Source: Massilia phyllostachyos (GTDB lineage Bacteria > Pseudomonadota > Gammaproteobacteria > Burkholderiales > Burkholderiaceae_D). From it: 64,000 nt of DNA. This document shows positions 1 through 8,901 of the stretch, one piece after another. The position numbers were made by a program, and so were the translations under genes. Below the pieces are notes generated by a model. It was not told where the DNA came from, did no database searches, and saw only the letters and a program-made list of their open reading frames with translations. The first letter of the stretch is position 1, and every line of letters starts with the position of its first letter. The stretch covers positions 1,302,001 to 1,366,000 of the forward strand of contig NZ_JAJNOC010000001.1 of the NCBI RefSeq assembly GCF_021044825.1, written 5' to 3'.

Positions 1-9
1 GAGGAATCG

Positions 10-1137
10 ATGAAGAAGCAAGCAGTCCTGCTGGCGGCCCTGGCGGCGGCCGGCATGGCCTCGGCCCAGGAAGTGGTGCGAATCGGCCACGCGGCCGCGG
101 TGACGGGCCCGGTGGCCTATTTTGGCAAGGATACCGAGAACGGCGCCCGCATGGCGGTCGAGGCGCTCAATGCGAAAGGCGTGACGATCGGCGGCAGGAA
201 GGTGACCTTCCAGCTGCTGGCCGAGGACGACGCGGGCGACCCGAAGCAGGCCACCAGCGTGGCCCAGAAGCTGGCCGACGCCAAGATCCACGGCATGGTC
301 GGCCACGAGACCTCGGGCACGACGATTCCGGCCTCGAAGATCTACCATGCGGCCGGCATCCCGCAGATCTCGCCCTCGTCCACCAGCCCGAAATACACCC
401 AGCAGGGCTTCAACACCACCTTCCGCGTGGTCGCCAACGACGTGCAGCTCGGCCAGGCGCTGGGCCGCTATGCGATTGGCGAGATGAAGGCGCGCCGCGT
501 CGCCGTGGTCGACGACCGCACCGCCTACGGCCAGGGCCTGGCGATGGAATTCTCGCGCAGCCTGCAGAAGCAGGGCGGCGCCGTGGTGGCCAAGGAGTTC
601 ACCAACGACAAGGCGACCGATTTTTCCGCCATCATCACCCGCATCCGCGCGTCGAAACCGGACCTGGTCTTCTTCGGCGGCATGAGCGCCACCGCCGGCC
701 CGATGCTGCGCCAGATGAAGCAGCTCGGCATGAACGTGCGCATGATGGGCGGCGACGGCATCTGCTCGGACGAGATCCACAAGCTCTCCGGCGGCACCAT
801 GCAGGACGGCCAGGTGGTGTGCGCGGAAGCCGGCGGCGTGCAGGGCGAAGCGCGCGCGGCGCTCGACAAGTTCCGCGCCGATTACAGGAAGCGATTCGGC
901 GTCGACGTCCAGATCAACGCGCCCTATGCCTACGATGCGGTGATGACGATGGCCGAGGCGATGGTCAAGGCCGGCTCCTGGCAGCCGGCGAAATACCTGC
1001 CGGTGCTGGCCAGGATCCAGCACAAGGGCGTGACCGGCCCGATCGCCTTCGACGCGCGCGGCGACATCAAGGACGGCACCATCACCCTGTACGGCTTCAA
1101 GGGCGGCAAGCGTTCGCTGCTCACCGTGACCAAGTAA
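10..1137 (+). CDS. Branched-chain amino acid-type ABC transporter substrate-binding protein
   Basis: Periplasmic binding protein of the LivJ/LivK family (Peripla_BP_6), 375 residues, the usual family length. A lysine-plus-hydrophobic signal peptide ends at about residue 19-20 (ASAQ), followed by the typical opening IGHAAAVTGP and then PYFGKDTENG-like and GHETSGTT ligand-pocket segments. A GAGGA ribosome site lies 4 bases before the ATG. The permease and ATPase genes are not downstream; they may lie left of the window or the protein may be an orphan receptor. The ligand cannot be read from sequence: this family binds branched-chain amino acids, amides, urea or aromatic acids. Family assignment is firm, substrate unknown. 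Confidence 0.9.
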   Translation: MKKQAVLLAALAAAGMASAQEVVRIGHAAAVTGPVAYFGKDTENGARMAVEALNAKGVTIGGRKVTFQLLAEDDAGDPKQATSVAQKLADAKIHGMVGHETSGTTIPASKIYHAAGIPQISPSSTSPKYTQQGFNTTFRVVANDVQLGQALGRYAIGEMKARRVAVVDDRTAYGQGLAMEFSRSLQKQGGAVVAKEFTNDKATDFSAIITRIRASKPDLVFFGGMSATAGPMLRQMKQLGMNVRMMGGDGICSDEIHKLSGGTMQDGQVVCAEAGGVQGEARAALDKFRADYRKRFGVDVQINAPYAYDAVMTMAEAMVKAGSWQPAKYLPVLARIQHKGVTGPIAFDARGDIKDGTITLYGFKGGKRSLLTVTK

Positions 1138-1157
1138 GGAAACCAAGGAAACCGACC

Positions 1158-1400
1158 ATGGCCGACAAGCGAGTCTCTCCCGATGCCTTTGCGGCGCTGC
1201 AGGCCCGGTTCGGCCAGCAGTCGAAGAAGGCGCAAGCCTATTACACCGTGATGCACGCGGCGCGTGGCGCGCTTGGCGGCGACGATGCCGCCAGCGCGTG
1301 GATGGAACGGCCGCTCGATGCGCTGGCCGGCAAGTCGCCCGCGCAGGCGGTGGCCGAAGGACGCGAACAGGAGGTGCTGGCCCATGCGCGCGCCTTGTAG
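1158..1400 (+). CDS. Small MbcA/ParS/Xre-type (DUF2384-like) antitoxin-domain protein
   Basis: An 80-residue protein starting 20 bases after the binding-protein stop. Its C-terminal half reads W-x-x-RPLDALAGKSPAQAVAEGR followed by a helical end, which resembles the toxin-binding domain of MbcA/ParS/Xre antitoxins (a Trp, then P-x-x-L-x-G-x-(S/T)-P). The usual N-terminal DNA-binding helix-turn-helix is too short to recognise, and no RES-type toxin gene is adjacent. It overlaps the next gene by 17 bases in another frame, which suggests translational coupling. The same short protein could simply be a conserved DUF2384-only family; the toxin-antitoxin role is inference. The start was chosen for the ATG just past the upstream stop. 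Confidence 0.55.
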   Translation: MADKRVSPDAFAALQARFGQQSKKAQAYYTVMHAARGALGGDDAASAWMERPLDALAGKSPAQAVAEGREQEVLAHARAL

Positions 1401-2535
1401 GGCGCTGCTGGCCCTGGCGGGCGCGCTGGTGGCGGGCCCGGTCGCGGCGGCCGAACCGGCCACCCTGATCTACGCCGGCCGCGTCTTCGACAGCGCGGCG
1501 GGACAGATGGTGGGCCCGCGCCTGATCCTGGTGCAGGACGGGCGGATCGCGGAGATCGGATCGGCGCTCGCGGTGCCGCCGGGCACGCGCCGCATCGACC
1601 TGCGCGCCTATACCGTGCTGCCGGGCCTGATCGAATCGCACGCCCACCTGCTGGTGGATGGCGCCGAACCCGGCCCCGCGGTCGGCGAATCGCTGCGCGC
1701 CCTGCGCGGCGCGGCGCATGCGCGCAGTTATCTCGAAGCCGGCTACACCAGCGTGCGCGACCTCGGCAAGTCGGGGCGCTACGCCGACGTGGCGCTCAAG
1801 CGCGCGATCGAGGAGGGCAGCGTGCCCGGTCCGCGCCTGTTCGTCTCCGGCCCGGCGCTGGTGTCGTTCGCGCCGTCCGGCGACCGGCGCGCGGTGCGCG
1901 ACGCCGAGGATGCGCGCACGGCGGTGCGCGAACATGCGCGCCAGGGCGTGGACCTGATCCGCATCGACGCCGACGGCAGCGCCGAGCAGCCCGCGCTCTC
2001 GCTCGAGGAAATGCAGGCCGCCGTGGCCGAAGCCCATGCGGCGCGCCTGAAAGTGACGGCCTTCGCCGCCAGCGACGCGGGCATCGCCCGTGCGTTGGAG
2101 GCCGGGGTCGACGCCGTCGAGCAGGGCGAGGGCGCATCGATCGAGACGCTGCGCCGGATGCGCCAGGAGTCGGTGCCGCTGGTGCCGCTGCCGCCCTACG
2201 GCGAGCGCCTGCGCCAGGCCAGGGACGAGGGCGTGGCGCTGGCCGCCGGGTCCGACGCCGGCTTCGGCACGGGTGCGCCGCAAGAGCGCGGCGAAGCGGC
2301 GCGGCGCGTGCTGCTCGCATGGCGCGAAGCCGGCATGGCGCCGCGCGACGCGCTGCAGGCGGCCACCATCCACGGTGCGCGCCTGCTCGGCGTGCCGGGA
2401 CTGGGCGTGCTCGACGCTGGCGCCCACGCCGACATCATCGCGGTGCTGGGCGACCCGATGGCCAACCTGGACGCCTTGAACCGGGTGGTGTTCGTGATGA
2501 AGGCCGGGCGGCTCGTGAAGGCGCCGGCCCCTTGA
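1384..2535 (+). CDS. Secreted amidohydrolase-family protein, probably catalytically inactive
   Basis: A 383-residue protein of the metal-dependent amidohydrolase superfamily (imidazolonepropionase/Xaa-Pro dipeptidase-like group). It has a signal peptide (residues 1 to about 22, ending VAAAEP), then the small beta domain and a TIM barrel. The first metal motif HAH is intact (H86, H88) and the distal Asp is present (AGSD, D291). However, the position normally held by the carbamylated Lys is R193 (LIRIDADG), the HAHG motif reads AFAAS (residues 226-230), and the EHG motif reads EQG (Q247). Three or four metal or catalytic ligands are therefore missing by motif alignment from memory. The ATG at 1384 is preferred because it begins the signal peptide. 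Confidence 0.75.
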   Translation: MRAPCRALLALAGALVAGPVAAAEPATLIYAGRVFDSAAGQMVGPRLILVQDGRIAEIGSALAVPPGTRRIDLRAYTVLPGLIESHAHLLVDGAEPGPAVGESLRALRGAAHARSYLEAGYTSVRDLGKSGRYADVALKRAIEEGSVPGPRLFVSGPALVSFAPSGDRRAVRDAEDARTAVREHARQGVDLIRIDADGSAEQPALSLEEMQAAVAEAHAARLKVTAFAASDAGIARALEAGVDAVEQGEGASIETLRRMRQESVPLVPLPPYGERLRQARDEGVALAAGSDAGFGTGAPQERGEAARRVLLAWREAGMAPRDALQAATIHGARLLGVPGLGVLDAGAHADIIAVLGDPMANLDALNRVVFVMKAGRLVKAPAP

Positions 2536-2539
2536 CGCG

Positions 2540-2638
2540 CTAGAGCACGCCGAGGAACAGCAGCACCAGCAGGGTCAGCACGGCGGACACCAGGATCGAG
2601 CCGAGGCAGCCCAGCTTATTGGAAAAGAACAGGAACAT
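2540..2638 (-). CDS. Tiny single-span membrane protein (32 aa)
   Basis: A 32-residue ORF: MFLFFSNKLGCLGS, then one hydrophobic helix of about 18 residues ending FLGVL. Its ATG overlaps the stop of the upstream small gene by one base (TGATG), a classic translational coupling arrangement. I do not recognise a family; small proteins of this look (SNKLGCLGS then a leucine-rich span) occur in Oxalobacteraceae as hypothetical proteins. The function is unknown. Support comes from the coupling and the clean membrane segment rather than from homology. Confidence 0.5.
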   Translation of the reverse strand: MFLFFSNKLGCLGSILVSAVLTLLVLLFLGVL

Positions 2639-2793
2639 CAGTCGCCCGGCCCTTCGCCGGGCATGGTGTCCGCCATCAGCCGCAGCTCGTCCGGCGTCAG
2701 CTCTTCCGGTTTCTTGTCCTTCAGGCCGTCGACGTCCGCCGCCTTCGTTTCATTGCCTTGCCCCGCGTCGTGCGGTTTCTGCTCAGTGCTCAT
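2638..2793 (-). CDS. Small acidic hydrophilic protein (51 aa)
   Basis: A 51-residue acidic, low-hydrophobicity protein starting MSTEQKPHDAGQ and containing a KKPEELTPDELRLMADTMPGE stretch split across its second half. It has a strong GGAGG ribosome site 7 bases before the ATG. It is the first gene of a two-gene unit with the 32-residue membrane protein just downstream. No family is recognised. The PEELTPDELR pattern suggests a short amphipathic helix. A role as soluble partner of the neighbouring membrane peptide is only inference. Confidence 0.55.
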   Translation of the reverse strand: MSTEQKPHDAGQGNETKAADVDGLKDKKPEELTPDELRLMADTMPGEGPGD

Positions 2794-2853
2794 GATTGCC
2801 TCCGATTGCGTTCGGAGTCAGTGTGGCACAGAGTTCTTTTCGGCGGCGTCCGC

Positions 2854-4549
<1,696 letters not shown>

Positions 4550-4563
<14 letters not shown>

Positions 4564-6040
4564 CCGTTGCGGGCGCCATCATGGGCGTGGAGCCGCGGTA
4601 GCTCGGCAGGCCGGTGAGCACGCCGTCGAAACCCTCCAGCGCTTCGCCGATCCGGATGCCGTTGCGGCCCAGCTGCAGCTCGTGGATGGTGAGCGCATGC
4701 TCGGCGGCGCGGCTCTTGATGACCGTGACGGCGCGGCGCAGGCGGCCGTTCGATTCGAAGAAGCGCATCAGGATCGTGCCGTCGCTCAGGTAGCTCAGGT
4801 CGACGTCCGACTTCACGTCGCCGATCATGCCGTGCTGGCCCAGCACCAGCAGCGTGGTCACGCCCTGCTGGTTCAGGTAGGACAGCAGTTCGTGCATCTG
4901 CAGGACCAGGAACTGCTCGCCCGGCATCGCCTGCAGGTAGGCGTTCAGGCTGTCGATGACGATGAAATCGGCTTTGCGCTGCTCGACGGCGTCGCGCAGC
5001 ATCTGGGCGAACTCGCCCGGCGCCAGCTCGGCCGGGTCGATGTGCTGGATCAGGAACTGGCCGCTGTCGGCGTAGGGGCGCAGGTCCATGCCGAGCGCCA
5101 GGCTGCGCGCGAAGAAGGTGCCGAGGCCTTCGTCGAACAGGTAGAAGGCGGCCTTTTCGCCGCGCTCCAGTGAGGTGAGCAGGCAGCGCGTCGCGACCGT
5201 GGTCTTGCCGATCCCGGAAGGGCCGACGATCAGGGTGTTGGTGCCGCGCACCAGGCCGCCCCCCAGCAGGGCGTCGATGCCGCTCGAGCCGGTGGCGCGC
5301 ACCGCCGGCACGAAGTCGCGCAGGTGTTCGGCCGCCACCAGGCGCGGGAACATCGTGATGCCGCCGGTGTTCAGGGTGTAGTCGTGGTAGCCGCCGCGGA
5401 AGCGGATGCCGCGCATCTTGACGATGTTGACGCGGCGGCGCTCCTTGCCGAATTCCTTGGCGATCTGCTCCAGGCTGATGACGCCGTGGGCGATCGAGTG
5501 CAGGTGCTGGTCGGACTGGCTGGTCTTGTCGTCCAGGAGCAGCACGGTGCAGCTGCGCGCCGTGAAGAACTGCTTGAGCGCGAGGATCTGGCGCCGGTAG
5601 CGCAGCGGGTTCTGCGCCAGCAGACGCATCTCCGACAGGCTGTCGAACACCACGCGCACGGGCTTGACTGCATCCACCCGGTCCATCACGTTGCGGGTGG
5701 TCTCGCCCAGTTCGACTTCGGAAGGGTGGAACACCGACTGCTGGGCGTCGATGTCGAGCGCGGCTTCGCCTGCCAGTTCGAATACGTCCAGCGCATCGAT
5801 CGACCAGCCGTGGCTTCGCGCCACCGCCGCCAGTTCGTCGGCCGTTTCGGACAGGGTGATGTAGAGGCCGGCATCGCCCCTGGCGGCGCCGTCGAGCAGG
5901 AACTGCAGGCCGAGCGTGGTCTTGCCGGCGCCGGGCGAGCCCTCCACCAGGTAGACGCGCTGGGGCGTCAGCCCGCCGTTGAGGATGTCGTCGAGGCCGG
6001 CGATGCCGGTGGAGATGCGTGCGGGTGCAACGGTGTTCAT
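4550..6040 (-). CDS. KaiC-like tandem RecA-fold ATPase
   Basis: A 496-residue protein with two KaiC domains. Walker A is GSPGAGKTT (residues 34-42) in the first and GPSGIGKTT (about 275) in the second; Walker B is VVFDSLSEM and FIVIDSLNAY. The EE pair expected after the Walker A strand reads SE in domain 1 (TLSETADEL) and DE in domain 2. The cyanobacterial Ser431/Thr432 autophosphorylation pair is not evident (DVDLSYLSDGT). No kaiA or kaiB is nearby. An AGGG ribosome site precedes the ATG. Such KaiC-like proteins are widespread in Proteobacteria and are usually paired with histidine kinases, as here. A stress or signalling ATPase is likelier than a true clock component. Confidence 0.9.
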
Positions 6041-6169
6041 GTAACCCTGTCGAAGTACGATGAGTGGGTCGGGTGTCGGGGACGCGCGACCCGGTCCATT
6101 ATACGCATGCGCAGGGCTGCATTGCCATCGTTGCCGGAACTGAGCGAGGCGCCGGCAGGGCGCCGTGGA

Positions 6170-8575
6170 TCAGAAGCGGTGCGCCAGGCGCGCGAACCAG
6201 GCCGCGCCGTTCAGGCCGAACTGCACGCTCTCGTACTTGAAGCCGTTGTCGGTCTCGTTCGGGTCTTGCGCGGTCGGCTTCACGTCGAAGATGTTGGTGC
6301 CGCCGAGCGTGAGCTTGGTTTTCTCGGTGAAGGCCCAGGTGAAGGAAAGGTCGGCCGAGGTCTTCGCCTCGTAATACTGGTTCGGCACCGGCGGGCCCGA
6401 GAAGGTGCCCAGGGTCTGCGGGCCGAAGTGGACGATGCGCAGCCCGGTCTCGAGCTTGCCCAGGGTGTGGTCGAAGCCGAGGGTGGCCTTGCGGCGCGGC
6501 GCGCCTTCCTCGATGAACAGGCGCTCGCGCTCGGACAGCAGCACGTCCTCGAAGCCGGCCAGGGAGCTCGGCGCATGCACGCCTTTCACCTCGGTCTTCC
6601 CGAAATTCATGGCCAGGAAGGCGTTCAGCTTGCCGGCGCCGACATCCATGCGGTGCGACATGGTGATGTCCAGGCCTTGCGTCCTGGTGTCGACCGAGTT
6701 GACGAAGAACTGCGCCTGGCCCACGCCCAGCTGCTGCAGGGTCGCGCCCAGCGCCGGGTAGTTCTCGGCGTCGAAGCGGCCCGACAGCACGATGCGGTCG
6801 TCGATGTCGATGCGGTACAGGTCGGCCGTGATCGAGGTCGACTGGGTCGGGGTGAAGGTCAGGCCCAGGGTGAAGCTCTTCGACTGCTCGTCCTTCAGGG
6901 CCGGGATGCCGGCGGCATTGGCGACGCGGCCGCCGCTCGGCGCCAGCACCACGTCGAGCGGCTGGCCGTTGACGAAGTCGGTGAAGGTCGACGAGAAGTA
7001 AGCCTGCTGCAGCGAAGGCGCGCGGAAGCCCGTGCTCGCGGATCCGCGCAGCAGCACACTTGTGTTGATTCGGTATGCGCCGGCCAGCTTGCCGGTCGTG
7101 GTCGAGCCGAAGTCCGAATAGCGCTCGTGGCGCAGCGCGGTCTGCAGCTTGAAGCGCTCGGTCAGGTCGGTCTCGATGTCGAGGTAGGCGGCGCTCGAGT
7201 GGCGGTCGGCGTCGGTCTGGTCGCCCGGCTGGAAGCCCGGGAAGCCCTGGCTGCCGGCATTGCCGCCGAAGCCGACGCCGTCGGCGTCGATCCAGGAACC
7301 CGTTTCGCCGGCGAAGATCTTGTAGTTCTCGCGGCGGTGTTCGAAGCCGAAGGCGACGTTCATGCCGTTCGCGATCCCGTTGTAGAAGCGCGAGAAGTCC
7401 AGGTTGGTGGTGGCCTGGCGGAAGGAGAAGCCGCCGGCGTCAAAGCTGTTGGCGCTGGTGGCGGGGCGGCCGGCCAGCAAATTCTGGTTCGCGATCGAGG
7501 CGTTGAGCGTGTTCGCGATGGTGTACATCAGGCGGTTGTAGCCGTAGGTCTGCGACAGGTCGGCATTCCATTCGCCGGCCTGGAAGCGGTAGCCCACGGT
7601 GCCCCAGCGGTCGTCGACGTCGCCGTTGATGAAGGGGACGAAGCCGTCCGGGTACATGGCGGCCGAATTGCGCGAGGGGATGTCCTCGGAGCCGATGCCT
7701 TCGCGCGCCCAGGCGGCCGACGAGGCGTCGCGGCGCTGGGCGCCGGCGGTGACGTAGAGCTTCCCGCCCGCGGCCGGGAATTCGCCGTTCAGGTAGATGG
7801 TCTGGTTCTGCGACTTGGTGTCGCCGATGATGCGCGGGCTGTCGGCCTCGGCGCGGTTGGAGCGGCCGCGGTCGTAGTATTCGCCGGTAATGCCCAGCAC
7901 CCCGCCGCCCACGGCCACGCCGCAGTAGGCCGAGGCCAGCCAGTTCTCGCCGTCGCCCTCGGTGTACTTGCCGTAGCCCGCCACCGATTCGCAGCCCAGG
8001 CTTTTCTTGAGTTCGACGTTGATCACGCCGGCGATCGCGTCCGAGCCGTACTGCGCGGCGGCGCCGTCGCGCAGCACCTGCACGTTGCGGATCGCCATCA
8101 GCGGGATCGCATTCATGTCGGTGCCGGTGTTGCCGCGGTTGCGCGCGCCGAACAGGTTGACCAGGGCGACCGTGTGGCGGCGCTTGCCGTTCACCAGCAC
8201 CAGGGTCTGGTCCGAACCGAGCCCGCGCAGGGCGGCCGAGTCGACCAGGTCGGCGCCGTCGGCGCCGGTCTGGCGGGTCGAGTTGAAGGAAGGGGAGACG
8301 TTGTTCAGCACCTGGGCCAGGTCGAACTGGCCGCCCTGTTCGGTGGCCTTGGTCATCGGGATGAAGTCGACCGGGACCGGGGTGTCGGTGGACGAGGCGT
8401 TGCCGACGCGGCGCGAACCGACCACGCTCACGCTCGGGATGAAGCCCTCCGGGTTCCGCGTGGTGGGTGCGGTGGGGGCGTCCGTGGTCTGCGCCTGGGC
8501 GGCGGGGGCGAAAGCGAGGGCGCTGCCGTAGAGGGCGAGCAGCACGGCATGCGGTAACAGTCTCAGTTTGAACAC
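6170..8575 (-). CDS. TonB-dependent outer-membrane receptor
   Basis: About 801 residues. The signal peptide (MFKLRLLPHAVLL ... AQAQ) ends near residue 29, then a plug domain holds LGSDQTLVLVNGKRRHT and QVLRDGAAAQYGSDAIAGVINV, followed by a 22-strand-type barrel and a terminal aromatic (ARLAHRF). The GTG at 8575 has a GGAGAG ribosome site 6 bases upstream and begins the signal peptide directly; an upstream TTG at 8593 is less likely. The plug is typical of TonB-dependent receptors, and large numbers of these occur in Massilia. The ligand is not deducible; no siderophore or polysaccharide genes adjoin it. An AACGTT-rich element lies about 60-85 bases upstream. Confidence 0.93.
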   Translation of the reverse strand: MFKLRLLPHAVLLALYGSALAFAPAAQAQTTDAPTAPTTRNPEGFIPSVSVVGSRRVGNASSTDTPVPVDFIPMTKATEQGGQFDLAQVLNNVSPSFNSTRQTGADGADLVDSAALRGLGSDQTLVLVNGKRRHTVALVNLFGARNRGNTGTDMNAIPLMAIRNVQVLRDGAAAQYGSDAIAGVINVELKKSLGCESVAGYGKYTEGDGENWLASAYCGVAVGGGVLGITGEYYDRGRSNRAEADSPRIIGDTKSQNQTIYLNGEFPAAGGKLYVTAGAQRRDASSAAWAREGIGSEDIPSRNSAAMYPDGFVPFINGDVDDRWGTVGYRFQAGEWNADLSQTYGYNRLMYTIANTLNASIANQNLLAGRPATSANSFDAGGFSFRQATTNLDFSRFYNGIANGMNVAFGFEHRRENYKIFAGETGSWIDADGVGFGGNAGSQGFPGFQPGDQTDADRHSSAAYLDIETDLTERFKLQTALRHERYSDFGSTTTGKLAGAYRINTSVLLRGSASTGFRAPSLQQAYFSSTFTDFVNGQPLDVVLAPSGGRVANAAGIPALKDEQSKSFTLGLTFTPTQSTSITADLYRIDIDDRIVLSGRFDAENYPALGATLQQLGVGQAQFFVNSVDTRTQGLDITMSHRMDVGAGKLNAFLAMNFGKTEVKGVHAPSSLAGFEDVLLSERERLFIEEGAPRRKATLGFDHTLGKLETGLRIVHFGPQTLGTFSGPPVPNQYYEAKTSADLSFTWAFTEKTKLTLGGTNIFDVKPTAQDPNETDNGFKYESVQFGLNGAAWFARLAHRF

Positions 8576-8634
8576 GGAACTCTCCAGGGGCAAAATTGAA
8601 TATTAATCAATTCAGCTCCGTGCCAACATGAGGC

Positions 8635-8658
8635 TGTAACGTTAACGCAACGTTGTCA
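8635..8658. promoter_or_regulatory. Candidate operator: two AACGTT boxes one helical turn apart
   Basis: TGT-AACGTT-AACGC-AACGTT-GTCA lies 60-83 bases upstream of the TonB receptor start. The two self-complementary AACGTT hexamers (8638-8643, 8649-8654) are offset by 11 bases, so they sit on one face of the helix. LacI-, TetR- and GntR-family regulators use similar sites, but the regulator is unknown. Confidence 0.4.
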
Positions 8659-8725
8659 CCAAATAACTAAAATCTATAGAACAACCGTGCTATTTTGGTG
8701 CGATCCTGCACCACTCTGGACGTAA

Positions 8726-8763
8726 AAAACCGCGGTGCCGGTGCAGACCGGGACCGCGGTTTT
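8726..8763. terminator. Bidirectional intrinsic terminator-like hairpin
   Basis: An 11-bp perfect stem AAAACCGCGGT / ACCGCGGTTTT with a 16-base loop; the A/T arms give a U-tract on either strand. It sits in the 326-bp gap between the TonB receptor start and the M61 peptidase stop. It lies downstream of neither flanking gene on the plus strand, so it may insulate the receptor promoter or terminate M61 readthrough on the minus strand beyond the repeat at 8785-8886. Confidence 0.55.
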
Positions 8764-8784
8764 ACCGTTTGAATCTGATCAGCC

Positions 8785-8886
8785 ACGTCGTTCCGGGACT
8801 AGGCGTCCCCCTTGGCCGGAACCCAAGTTTGCGGGCGTCTCGACTGCGCTGGCAAAATTGGGCACCGGCCTGCGCCGGTGCGACGG
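8785..8886. repeat. Pair of inverted REP-like repeats (CCGG-CTTCG-CCGG family)
   Basis: A reverse-oriented degenerate copy (CGTCGTTCCGG ... CCGGAACCCAAGTT) is followed about 25 bases later by a forward copy (CAAAATTGGGCACCGG ... CCGGTGCGACG). Related copies lie at 35266, 41387, 44348 and 44461. Each is a short hairpin with CCGG arms and a TTGG/CCAA flank, as in REP/BIME-type intergenic repeats. Confidence 0.75.
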
Positions 8887-8901
8887 TCTTTGGGCTGGTG
8901 G

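Noticed and set aside
5324..8557. A 1077-codon plus-strand frame across the KaiC-like and TonB receptor genes
   Set aside because: It spans two unrelated genes transcribed the other way and has no motif.
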